Assembly (NCBI RefSeq): GCF_900112175.1
Contig: NZ_FOYT01000002.1
Location: 744,001 to 808,000 of the forward strand
DNA from: Halogeometricum rufum
Lineage (GTDB): Archaea; Halobacteriota; Halobacteria; Halobacteriales; Haloferacaceae
Direction of reading: 5' to 3'
Length of the DNA: 64,000 bases
Part shown: positions 1-7,670 of the stretch, one piece after another
How the letters are laid out: each line of letters starts with the position of its first letter
Numbering within the stretch: the first letter of the stretch is position 1
Made by a program: the position numbers and the translations under genes
Notes under the pieces: generated by a model
The model's database searches: none
What the model saw: only the letters and a program-made list of their open reading frames with translations
What the model was told of the DNA's origin: nothing

Positions 1-218
1 CTAATTCGGATAGGAGTTCCGAAGAATATTGTTCTTCAGTAGTCGAAGTTGGGTGGCGGCGGTCAACCAACGCGTCGGAACGGGCGGGCGAGGGGGTTCC
101 CCGGCGACGCGGCGGGTCGTCGGCGAGCAGAGTTCGGCCGACTCCGGGGGCGTCACCGGCGCGACGACGACGAACGTCGAAACAACTACGAGTACGATAG
201 TTATTTGCCTCCAGCAGT

Positions 219-230
219 CCTTATATAAGG
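219..230 (+). promoter_or_regulatory. TATA box / palindrome upstream of dnaG
   Basis: The 12-bp perfect palindrome CCTTATATAAGG lies about 70 bp before the dnaG ATG and looks like a strong archaeal TATA box, implying a 5' leader of roughly 40-45 nt. Bases 1-218 show no convincing gene; the short open frames there have unnatural composition. Inferred from sequence only. Confidence 0.5.
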
Positions 231-297
231 CCGTCACCGACCGATTCGTGACACTATCACCGACATCATCTCACCACCCGAGAGGGGTGCTTCATCA

Positions 298-1935
298 ATG
301 GACGATACAGCAAAATATCTCATTCACGCCGCGATTACTGCGGACGGCGTCGTCGAACGTTCGGACGTCGTCGGCGCAATCTTCGGGCAGACGGAAGGTC
401 TGCTCGGCGACGACTTGGACCTGCGGGACCTCCAACAATCGTCGAAAGTCGGCCGCATCGACGTACAGATAGAGAGCGAGAACGGGCAGTCGTTCGGGAA
501 CGTCACCATCGCCAGCAGTCTGGACAAGGTGAAGACGGCCATCCTCGCCGCCTCGCTGGAGACCATCACGCGCGTCGGACCGTGTCAGTCCGACGTTCGC
601 GTCACGGACATCGAGGACGTGCGCGAGGCGAAACGCCGCGAGGTGGTCGACAGGGCGAAAGAACTGCTGTCGACCTCGTTCGACGACAGCGTCATGACCT
701 CCTCGGAGATTCTCGAGGAGGTCAAAGAGAGCGTCCGCGTCGAGGACATCACCGAGTACGAGGGCCTGCCCGCGGGCCCGCGCGTCCTCGACTCCGACGC
801 CATCATCGTCGTCGAGGGGCGCGCGGACGTGTTGACGCTCCTCCGCTACGGCATCAAGAACGCCATCGCCGTCGAGGGGACGAACGTTCCGGACCCCGTC
901 GCCGACCTGACGCAGGACCGCACGGTCACGGCGTTCCTCGACGGCGACCGGGGCGGCGAACTCATCCTGCGCGAACTCGTGCAGGTGGGCGACGTGGACT
1001 ACGTGGCGTTCGCGCCCGACGGGCGGTCCGTCGAGGACCTGCAGCGTCACGAGGTCATGTCCGCCCTGCGGAGCAAGGTCGCACTGGAGATGCTCCCGGC
1101 CGAGGGGAGCGTCCGCGAGGCCGCTACCGACGGAACCGTCGCCGACGCCGGCGGTGACCCGTCGGACCCTCCTCGGGAGTCGCCGACGACTGAGTCGGCG
1201 ACTCCACCCTCCGAGACGGGGGCGAACGAGGACCGCATCGACCGAAACCCGAGCGTCACCGTCGAACGACTGGACGACGCCGCGGCGACGACGAACGCGT
1301 CCGCCGACGCGGACGCGGCGCCGCCGGAGCGTCAGACGACGGACGAGGGAGGGGCGACCGGCACCGAGACCGACGCCAGCGCCGACTCCGCCGACGCGTC
1401 GGGCGTCGGGGCCGGCGTGGCGAGCGTCGTCAGCGAGACGGCCGACTCCCCGTCGGCGTCGACCGAGACGGACGACGGCGGCGACGAGACGGCGGACGCG
1501 GCGACCGACGCAGACGAGGGAACGGCCGGCGCGGAATCGACCGCGGCGGCGGAGTCGGTCGAAGACGCGGCGTCTGCCGCGGACGGGGAGACCGACGCGG
1601 CGGCGGCCGCCGAGGCCGACCGACCGGCCCCGAAGTCGCTCCGTGAGCACGTCCGAGAGGTCGTCCGCGGCGGGACGGGCGCCGTCCGGTTCCTCGACGC
1701 CGACTTCGCGACGACGGACGAACGCGACGCCGCCGAGGCGTTCGACGCCATCCGTGACGCGGAGACGCCGCCGGACACCGTCGTCCTCGACGGGACGTTC
1801 GACCAGCGTCTCGCCGACGTGTCGGCGCAACGCGGCGTGGGTCGCGCCGTCGCCGCCACCACCGGCGACTTCGTGAAGAAGCCGGTGAGCGTCCGCGTCC
1901 TCACCGCAGACCAACTGTTCGAGACCGACGAGTAG
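298..1935 (+). CDS. dnaG: Archaeal DnaG-like primase/exosome subunit
   Basis: A 545-residue archaeal DnaG. The N-terminal region (1-160) matches the archaeal family and is followed by a Toprim domain with the glutamate motif VVEGRAD (E173) and the acidic LDGDRGG motif (D215, D217). Residues about 275-450 are an Asp/Glu/Ala/Thr-rich linker of low complexity that should be disordered. A conserved C-terminal domain follows at about 452-545. Archaeal DnaG can make RNA primers in vitro and is a stable subunit of the RNA exosome, where it helps recruit poly(A)-rich substrates. The ATG is preceded by a TATA palindrome at 219-230. The acidic linker is longer than in most archaeal homologues, which is common in haloarchaea. 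Function is assigned from family knowledge. Confidence 0.95.
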   Translation: MDDTAKYLIHAAITADGVVERSDVVGAIFGQTEGLLGDDLDLRDLQQSSKVGRIDVQIESENGQSFGNVTIASSLDKVKTAILAASLETITRVGPCQSDVRVTDIEDVREAKRREVVDRAKELLSTSFDDSVMTSSEILEEVKESVRVEDITEYEGLPAGPRVLDSDAIIVVEGRADVLTLLRYGIKNAIAVEGTNVPDPVADLTQDRTVTAFLDGDRGGELILRELVQVGDVDYVAFAPDGRSVEDLQRHEVMSALRSKVALEMLPAEGSVREAATDGTVADAGGDPSDPPRESPTTESATPPSETGANEDRIDRNPSVTVERLDDAAATTNASADADAAPPERQTTDEGGATGTETDASADSADASGVGAGVASVVSETADSPSASTETDDGGDETADAATDADEGTAGAESTAAAESVEDAASAADGETDAAAAAEADRPAPKSLREHVREVVRGGTGAVRFLDADFATTDERDAAEAFDAIRDAETPPDTVVLDGTFDQRLADVSAQRGVGRAVAATTGDFVKKPVSVRVLTADQLFETDE

Positions 1936-1980
1936 CCGACGCCGGCGGCCCACGGGGACCGAGAGCCCGGTGCGGCGCAC

Positions 1981-2400
1981 TCAGTCGACGGGTCGGGCGT
2001 ACGCCACCCCGTCGCCGGCGTCGAAGTGGTCCGGTAGCCGACCCGTCTTCTCGAAGCCGACCGACTCGTACAGCGACCGCGCCGCGTCGTTGCCCGCGGC
2101 GACGGTCACGGTCATTCGCGACCCCCGCGGACGGGCGTCGAACAGCGTCTCCAGCAACTCCCGGGCGCGGCCCTCGCGTCGGGCGTCGGGATGGACGACG
2201 AGTTCGGCGACGTGACACCGGTCGCCGGACTCGACGGCGAGGAGGTAGCCGACCGGCCGGTTCCGGGCGTCGGTGGAGACGAACACGGTTCCGACCGCGT
2301 CGGCCGCCGCGAGGAGGTCCGGGGCCGGTTCCGCGAGGTACGACTGGAGGCGCGAGAGCGTCTCGGCGTCGGCGGGGCGGGCGCGGCGGACGGGCGTCAC
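1981..2400 (-). CDS. GNAT family N-acetyltransferase
   Basis: A 139-residue single-domain acetyltransferase. The central part has the GNAT motif A context (ELVVHPDARREGRARELLE), with the acetyl-CoA pyrophosphate-binding R/Q-x-x-G-x-A loop, and the C-terminal NDAARSLYESVGFEKTGR segment typical of motif B. The GTG start was chosen because the reading frame upstream belongs only to the shadow of the neighbouring gene. This start overlaps the stop of the upstream DUF92 gene as GTGA, so the two are probably co-translated. The substrate cannot be read from sequence; small GNATs of this type acetylate amines or protein N-termini. Confidence 0.85.
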   Translation of the reverse strand: MTPVRRARPADAETLSRLQSYLAEPAPDLLAAADAVGTVFVSTDARNRPVGYLLAVESGDRCHVAELVVHPDARREGRARELLETLFDARPRGSRMTVTVAAGNDAARSLYESVGFEKTGRLPDHFDAGDGVAYARPVD

Positions 2401-3707
2401 GCGACGAAGGCGAACGCCACGCCCGTGCTGACGACGGCCCCGACGAGGGTCGCGGTGAAGTTCACCGCCTCGTTGCCCACGCGAGAGCCCTCGACGGTGG
2501 CTCCGAGGAGGCTGTCGACGGTCATCCCGGCGAGTCCGCCGAGGAGGACGAGGACGGCGCCGAGCAGTCCCGTCACGTCCGTCATCAGGGCGGCCGCGAC
2601 GGCGGCGACGATACCCGCGCCCACGAGGCCCGCGAGTTCGCCCTGCCACGTCACGCCGCCGTCGGTTCCGGGTTCGACCCGTTCGAGCGTCGTGATGAGC
2701 CGCGGGTTGTCGTACAGGCCGCCGACCTCCGAGGAGAGCGTGTCGCTCAGCGCGGCCGCCATCGACCCCGCGAAGGCGAACTGGAACAGCGTCCCGTCCA
2801 GCGTGACGTGCGCGCTGGCGGCGAAGCCGACGACCGAGACGAGGGCGACGGCGGCGTTGCCGAACACGTTCGAGGTGCCGCGCGCGCCTTCGTTCTCCTC
2901 GGCGACGCCGCGAGCGAGTTTCTCGTCGTAGCGGAACTTCGTCGAGAGCGCACCGATGGCGAAGAACGACATCAGGACCGCGAACCAGCCGAAGCCGCCG
3001 AAGACGATGACGAGGAGGCTGAGGAGGACGCCCGACAGCATGCCCGTGACCGACGCCGCCTTCAGGGCGTAGGAGATGAGTCCGAAGGCGACGGTGAGCG
3101 CGAGCGCCGCGGCGATCTCCACGGCGGTTATCGGTCCGGACAGCGCGGCGAACGACCACAGGAGCAGTCCCGTCGAGAGCATCACCAGCGGGTCGTCGCG
3201 CTCGAACAGCAGTTCGCGGAACAGCGCCGCGACGATGGCCCCGGCGGTGGCGAGGAAGACGAACAGCGGGTACGCGGGCGAGAGCGGCGTCACCGCCGCG
3301 ACGCCGGCCTGCCCGGCGACGCCGCCGAGGAACCCGCCGAGGACGAACCCGGAGGTGCCGACGAACGGGTCGTCGGAGGCGGTGGCGACGACCTGTTTGC
3401 CGAGGTTGCCGTACGAGAGGACGAGCACCGTGGCGACGAACAGCGAGACGGGCATGTCCACGGCGGCGACGAGGATGGCGAGACCGGCCGCCGCGAGGGC
3501 GAAGCCGGCGAGGCCGTTCAGCCGGCCGTCCTGGTGGTCGCCGGGGCGGGCGAACACCTCGAACAGGGGGCCGTCGGTGACGACGAACGCCGCGAGGAGG
3601 GCGACGGCCGCGAAGGGGGCGAACGCCGCCACGTCCAGTACCGGCGCGGCGAGCGCTAACGTCCCCACGAGGGCGAATCCGCCCGCCCGACGGAGCCTCG
3701 GTTGCAC
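2397..3707 (-). CDS. DUF92 (TMEM19/VTE6-like) polytopic membrane protein
   Basis: A 436-residue, strongly hydrophobic protein with about ten or more membrane segments. The C-terminal half has the DUF92 signature: a helix with SGVLLSLLVIVFGGFGWF, then FFAIGALSTKFRYDEK, RGTSNVFGNAAVA, SDTLSSEVG and GMTVDSLLGATVEG. DUF92 includes the plant VTE6 phytyl-phosphate kinase and relatives of dolichol/phytol kinases, so a CTP- or ATP-dependent (poly)prenyl phosphate kinase role is plausible. That is inference from the family plus the two cis-prenyltransferase genes just downstream on the map. The N-terminal half (about residues 1-180) is an additional membrane region not required in the plant enzymes. 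The stop overlaps the start of the GNAT gene. Confidence 0.8.
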   Translation of the reverse strand: MQPRLRRAGGFALVGTLALAAPVLDVAAFAPFAAVALLAAFVVTDGPLFEVFARPGDHQDGRLNGLAGFALAAAGLAILVAAVDMPVSLFVATVLVLSYGNLGKQVVATASDDPFVGTSGFVLGGFLGGVAGQAGVAAVTPLSPAYPLFVFLATAGAIVAALFRELLFERDDPLVMLSTGLLLWSFAALSGPITAVEIAAALALTVAFGLISYALKAASVTGMLSGVLLSLLVIVFGGFGWFAVLMSFFAIGALSTKFRYDEKLARGVAEENEGARGTSNVFGNAAVALVSVVGFAASAHVTLDGTLFQFAFAGSMAAALSDTLSSEVGGLYDNPRLITTLERVEPGTDGGVTWQGELAGLVGAGIVAAVAAALMTDVTGLLGAVLVLLGGLAGMTVDSLLGATVEGSRVGNEAVNFTATLVGAVVSTGVAFAFVA

Positions 3708-3859
3708 ACAGTCGGATATCGCAGACTCGCACTTAACCCTCCCGACATTGACTATCGCGTCGGACGGGCGGACGGACGCCGACTGACGCCGACGGACGGG
3801 CGTTCGCGCCCACGCCGCGAATCGGTGCCGTTTAGCGGCGGGAGGACGCTCTCCGTGGT

Positions 3860-4468
3860 GTGGGACTGTACGACGGCTACCTCGCCCTTCGACTCCGCCG
3901 CCACGAAGCCGACCCGCCGGCGCACGTCGCGGTGGTCATCACGGAACGTGACCTCCTCGAACAGGGGGCCTACGAGACGCTGGAGGACTTCCTCCAGTGG
4001 GCGTTCGAGTTCGGCGCCGAACGCGTCACCGTCTCGGTGAGCGTCCTCGACGAGGCTGTCGTCCCGACGCTGGAACGCGAACTCCGCGACGTCGAGTCGC
4101 CACGCCCCGTCGCCGTCCGCGGCCCCGGCGACAGGGAACGCGCCGACGAACCGGTGCAGGTGAGCATCGGCCTCGGCGGCAAGCGCGAGTTCGCCGACGT
4201 CGTCCGCGACATCGCCGACGACGTGGAGTCTGGCGACCTCTCGCCCGAGGACGTCGCCGCCGAACACGTCGAGGAGCGACTCGTCTTCCCCGACGAACCC
4301 GACCTGCTCATCAAGACCGGCGCGGAGCGTCTCTCGGACTTCATGATCTGGCAGTCCGTCTACTCGGAACTCTACTTCACCGACGTGAACTGGCGGGACT
4401 TCCGCAAGCGCGACTACCTGCGCGCGGTCCTCGACTTCCAGAACCGACAGCGGCGGTTCGGCCGATAG
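3860..4468 (+). CDS. Degenerate cis-prenyltransferase paralogue (NgBR-like)
   Basis: A 202-residue relative of undecaprenyl diphosphate synthase. It starts the core with HVAVVI like UppS, but the catalytic Asp and following GNRR are gone: Thr28 occupies the Asp position and the next stretch is shortened. The C-terminal half is well conserved: LIKTGAERLSDFMIWQ (150-165), SELYFTDVNWRDF (169-181) and a terminal NRQRRFGR, giving the RxG motif (R199-G201) at the very C-terminus. The GTG start is the only one that fits the family N-terminus. It probably cannot act alone; a non-catalytic partner of the UppS encoded at 4796-5728, as NgBR is for DHDDS, is my inference. Family membership is clear; the role is predicted. 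Confidence 0.8.
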   Translation: MGLYDGYLALRLRRHEADPPAHVAVVITERDLLEQGAYETLEDFLQWAFEFGAERVTVSVSVLDEAVVPTLERELRDVESPRPVAVRGPGDRERADEPVQVSIGLGGKREFADVVRDIADDVESGDLSPEDVAAEHVEERLVFPDEPDLLIKTGAERLSDFMIWQSVYSELYFTDVNWRDFRKRDYLRAVLDFQNRQRRFGR

Positions 4469-4560
4469 GCCGAATCTCGTCGGATTCGGTCCGCCCGCCG
4501 GCCGCGAACGCCGGCGAGCGCTCCCAGACGTTTGTGCTGGCCGCGGCGAAACTGGACGGC

Positions 4561-4749
4561 ATGGTTCCTCCGCCCACCGACGGGCCTCCCGGGGTTGGAG
4601 ACGACGTCGCGACGACGGGGACGGGGCTCTCGAGACTCGTGGACGTTCAGAACCGGCAGTTCAAGGCCGTCTCCTGCACCCGGTGCGGGTACACGGAGTT
4701 CTACCGGACCGGCGGGTCGGACGCGCTCCTCGACCTGTTCTTGGGCTGA
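4561..4749 (+). CDS. Small zinc-ribbon-type protein, half site missing
   Basis: A 62-residue protein ending in NRQFKAVSCTRCGYTEFYR and DALLDLFLG, the hallmark C-terminus of small archaeal/bacterial zinc-ribbon proteins of the DUF2082 type. Those normally carry two Cys pairs; here the first pair is absent and the N-terminal 20 residues are Pro/Gly-rich. The protein therefore has only one CxxC, which would not complete a standard zinc ribbon unless it dimerises. The ATG is preceded by no other sensible start. It sits between the two cis-prenyltransferase genes. Nucleic-acid binding is the usual guess for the family but is not shown here. Confidence 0.75.
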   Translation: MVPPPTDGPPGVGDDVATTGTGLSRLVDVQNRQFKAVSCTRCGYTEFYRTGGSDALLDLFLG

Positions 4750-4795
4750 GACGCCGCCGGACTCGGCGGCCTGTCGGGCCCCGTCTCGACTCGGC

Positions 4796-5728
4796 TCAGT
4801 CCGCCGCTTCGGCGTCGCCCTGCCGTTCCAACTCGGCGACGACTTCCTCGGCCCCGGCCGAGGGCAACTTCTCCCGGAGGCGACTCGCGACAGTCTTGGC
4901 CTCCGCGAGTTCCGTCTCGGCCGCGGAGCGGACGAGCGCCACCGCTCGCTCCGTTCGGGTGCGCTGCCACGACTTCTCGCGGGACTCGTACGTGCGGAGG
5001 CCACGGAGGAAGTCGACCTTCGAGAACTCGGGCCAGTAGGGGGCACAGAAGTAGACGGCCGCCTCGTTGCCGTTGGCGTGCCACGGGAGGAAGTTCGAGG
5101 TTCGCTCGTCGCCGCCCGTCCTGATGATGAGGTCCACGTCGCGGGCGGGTTGCCGGCAGAGTCGCTCGTCCACCTCGTCGACGGTGACGTCGTCGGGCGA
5201 GAGCGCTCCCGACTCCACGTCGCGGGCCACGTCGCGGACGGCGCCGAGCAGTTCGGCCCGGCCCCCGTAGGCGAGGGCGATGTTGAGCCGGAAGTTGTCG
5301 TAGTCGCTCGTCCGGTCCTCGGCGTAGTCGACGGCGTCGCGGAGGCGCGGTGGGAGGCGTTCCGTCTCGCCGATGGCGCAGATGCGGACGCCGGACTCGT
5401 GGACTCTGTCGGCGTCGGCGAACTCGTACAGTTTGTCCTCCATCAGGTCGAACAGGGGGTCGAGTTCCTCCTGCGGGCGGTCGAAGTTCTCCGTCGAGAA
5501 CGCGTACAGCGTCAGTTCCTCGACGCCGGACTCGTCGCACCAGTCCAGCACCCGTTCGCTCGTCTTCGCGCCCTTCTTGTGACCGTCCGGGGCGTCGTCG
5601 CCGTGGCTACGGGCGTAGCGTCGGTTGCCGTCCTGAATGATGGCCACGTGTTCGGGACTGCTACCGAGTTCACGGCGCAGCATCCGCTCGTAGGCGCCGT
5701 TGAACTGCCGACGAAGCCACTCTCTCAT
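4796..5728 (-). CDS. uppS: Catalytic-type (poly)prenyl diphosphate synthase (cis-PT)
   Basis: A 310-residue cis-prenyltransferase that would condense isopentenyl diphosphate into the long-chain lipid carrier used for archaeal N-glycosylation (dolichol or polyprenyl phosphate). The substrate motif HVAIIQDGNRRYAR carries the catalytic Asp (D33); TLYAFSTENFDRP and IRTGGDERTSNFLPW (202-216) are the other family motifs. The region after this is divergent (ANGNEAAVYFCAPYWPEF), and the usual C-terminal RxG is not seen after YESREKSWQRTRTE; instead there is an acidic 50-residue tail. The ATG at 5728 was preferred to a far-upstream frame extension with non-conserved sequence. It faces the degenerate paralogue at 3860-4468, with which it may form a heteromer. 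Confidence 0.92.
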   Translation of the reverse strand: MREWLRRQFNGAYERMLRRELGSSPEHVAIIQDGNRRYARSHGDDAPDGHKKGAKTSERVLDWCDESGVEELTLYAFSTENFDRPQEELDPLFDLMEDKLYEFADADRVHESGVRICAIGETERLPPRLRDAVDYAEDRTSDYDNFRLNIALAYGGRAELLGAVRDVARDVESGALSPDDVTVDEVDERLCRQPARDVDLIIRTGGDERTSNFLPWHANGNEAAVYFCAPYWPEFSKVDFLRGLRTYESREKSWQRTRTERAVALVRSAAETELAEAKTVASRLREKLPSAGAEEVVAELERQGDAEAAD

Positions 5729-5897
5729 TGGAGGTGAAACCGCACCGAGACGTATGATTCTTTTCGTTCTCGCAGCACGTCCGGGCGAGTCCGACGTTCT
5801 GCGAGTAGAGACAGTCCTTCTGAGACGATTGTTCGTGGCGGACGAACTCCGCCGGCGAACCGTCACCCGTTTATCTCTCGTCGGCTATCGTCCACGT

Positions 5898-6296
5898 ATG
5901 AGCGAGACCGTAGACGATGACCTCTACAAGCGCACGCTTGCACTCCTCGAACCCGGCGACATCGAACTCGTCGGGGCCATCGTCCACACCGACCTCTCCG
6001 GGCAGGAGGACCTGGAGATGCAGGAACTCACCGTCGAGATAAACGAGGTCATCTCGGACCACGCCGAGAAGGGCGAGACGTACATCTACGCCGGGAACGA
6101 CACGCCCGACTTCTCGTCGAACCAGTTTCAGGGCCTCACCATCGACGACGAGTCGTTCGTCTGGGAGTGCCAGCAACTCCTCCGCGGCGGGACGTTCGAC
6201 CTCGTGTTCTACTACGAGGCGGGCGTCGAACAGGAGGCACTCGCGGCCGACCTGGACGCCCTCGACCACGTCGAACGCGTGACGCAGGTCCCGTAG
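5898..6296 (+). CDS. Conserved haloarchaeal protein, function unknown
   Basis: A 132-residue, highly acidic soluble protein beginning MSETVDDDLYKRTLALLEPGDIEL. I recognise it as a haloarchaea-specific conserved protein (possibly the DUF5778 family, from memory) but no catalytic motif is visible. It has alternating predicted strands and helices and a single Cys (WECQQLLRG). The ATG fits typical haloarchaeal start composition; the frame stays open upstream but with non-conserved Arg-rich sequence. It is divergent from uppS, with about 170 bp between them that hold both promoters. Confidence 0.75.
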   Translation: MSETVDDDLYKRTLALLEPGDIELVGAIVHTDLSGQEDLEMQELTVEINEVISDHAEKGETYIYAGNDTPDFSSNQFQGLTIDDESFVWECQQLLRGGTFDLVFYYEAGVEQEALAADLDALDHVERVTQVP

Positions 6297-6466
6297 GCGC
6301 GGTTCGGACGGTCCGCACGTGACGCGACGCCGGCGGCGGTTCGTCCATAGCTAACCGCACATTTTCACCCCCGTCCGCACTCGTTTCGAGTAGTGACCGA
6401 CTCGAATCGAGCGCCCGAACCCCCGGCTTCGAGACGCTTATCCTCGCGCACACCTGAGGGGAAACC

Positions 6467-7558
6467 ATGAGCAGGGCCGACGTCGATAGAGCCGAGTTGA
6501 CGACGCTCGACCGGGCCATCGTCAACGCCTTTCAGGGCGGATTTCCGGTGGTCGAACGGCCGTTCGAACCGGCCGCGGCGGCGCTTCGCGAACGCGGCGT
6601 CGAGGTGACCGCGGACGAACTCCTCGAACGGGTCCGCCACCTCGACGACGAGGGCGTGTTGACCCGCTTCGGCGCACTCGTCAACGCCGAGGAGATAGGC
6701 GGGACGGCGACGCTGGTCGCCATGCACGCCCCCGAGGACCGGTTCGACGAGGTGGCCGAGCAGGTGAACGCCCACCGCGAGGTTGCGCACAACTACGAAC
6801 GCGAACACCCGCACCTCAACATGTGGTTCGTCGTCAGCGTCGCCGACGAGGACCGCGTGGCGGAGGTGCTCTCCGAGATAGAGTCGGAGACGGGCCAACC
6901 GACGTACAACCTCCCCAAGCGCGACGAGTTCCGCGTCGAGGCGAAGTTCATGCTCGACGGGCCGGTGCCCGACGGCGACGTGGACCTGTCGGACCTCGGA
7001 CCGGCGGTCGAACCCGAGGACCGCCGGACGCTGACGCCGGCCGAACGCGACCTCGTGTTGGAGATACAGGGCGGCCTGCCCGTCTCGGCCACGCCGTACG
7101 CCGACGTGGCGGACGCACTCGACGCCGACACCGATTGGGTCGTCCGGACGATAAAGCGGTTCGACGTCGAGGGGAAGGTCCGTCGCGTCGGCGTCATCCC
7201 GAACCACTACGCCCTCGGCTACACCGAGAACGGCATGACCGTCTGGAACGTCCCCGACGACGTGGTGCAGGACGTGGGGCCCGCCGTCGCCTCGCTGGAC
7301 TTCGTGACGCACTGCTATCGGCGGCCGCGGCACGAGGGCGTCTGGCCGTACAACTTCTTCGCGATGACGCACGGCCGGACCGAGGCGGAGAGCCGAGAGC
7401 GAATCGAACAGGTGCGCGACGTGATGTCCGAGTACTGGGACGTGGGCGACCGCACGACCGACGACGAACAGGGCGACTGGGACACCCTGTTCTCGACGCG
7501 CATCCTGAAGAAGACCGGAATCAGGATGGCCGAACGGGCCGACGCGAACACGGAGTAA
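6467..7558 (+). CDS. ahbAB: Fused siroheme decarboxylase AhbA-AhbB
   Basis: A 363-residue protein made of two tandem Lrp/AsnC-like units, each a winged helix followed by an alpha/beta domain. The first half has FQGGFPVVERPF and HNYEREHPHLNMWFVV; the second has IQGGLPVSATPYADVA, HCYRRPRHEGVWPYNFFAM and THGR. These are the AhbA/AhbB (NirDLGH-like) motifs, not those of DNA-binding Lrp regulators, although automatic annotation often calls them AsnC regulators. AhbAB decarboxylates siroheme to 12,18-didecarboxysiroheme in the archaeal haem pathway. It is followed by a precorrin-2 dehydrogenase and hemA on the same strand, which supports the tetrapyrrole role. A second copy lies at 62655-63701. An ATG start fits the family. 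Confidence 0.9.
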   Translation: MSRADVDRAELTTLDRAIVNAFQGGFPVVERPFEPAAAALRERGVEVTADELLERVRHLDDEGVLTRFGALVNAEEIGGTATLVAMHAPEDRFDEVAEQVNAHREVAHNYEREHPHLNMWFVVSVADEDRVAEVLSEIESETGQPTYNLPKRDEFRVEAKFMLDGPVPDGDVDLSDLGPAVEPEDRRTLTPAERDLVLEIQGGLPVSATPYADVADALDADTDWVVRTIKRFDVEGKVRRVGVIPNHYALGYTENGMTVWNVPDDVVQDVGPAVASLDFVTHCYRRPRHEGVWPYNFFAMTHGRTEAESRERIEQVRDVMSEYWDVGDRTTDDEQGDWDTLFSTRILKKTGIRMAERADANTE

Positions 7559-7565
7559 TCACGAG

Positions 7566-7670
7566 ATGGTGGGGAACAGCACGGACGGCGAGGGGGACAG
7601 GACGGAGACGGACGACCGCAGCACAGAGACGGACGAACGCGAGTCGAATCCGGAGGCCGAAACCGAGTGA
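7566..7670 (+). CDS. Possible tiny acidic ORF upstream of sirC
   Basis: A 34-codon ATG frame (MVGNSTDGEGDRTETDDRS...) rich in Asp, Glu and Thr with an internal repeat of T-E-T-D-(D/E)-R. Its stop overlaps the GTG start of the next gene as GTGA, so it could couple translation of the dehydrogenase to ahbAB. The composition matches haloarchaeal linkers, so it might also be a detached remnant of an N- or C-terminal tail. No homology is visible. Confidence 0.3.
   Translation: MVGNSTDGEGDRTETDDRSTETDERESNPEAETE

Noticed and set aside
1-237. Minus-strand frame with one hydrophobic segment at the left edge
   Set aside because: It spans the dnaG promoter, has biased non-family sequence and a C-terminus without homology; likely chance.
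295-1980. Long minus-strand open frame opposite dnaG
   Set aside because: Arg/Val/Gly-rich composition typical of the complement of a GC-rich gene; dnaG explains the region.
1981-3732. 583-codon minus-strand frame covering the DUF92 gene
   Set aside because: Only its last 139 codons look like a protein (the GNAT); the rest is the out-of-frame shadow of DUF92.
6467-7558. Lrp/AsnC transcription regulator
   Set aside because: Tandem domains with the AhbAB motif set and hemA-operon context favour siroheme decarboxylase.
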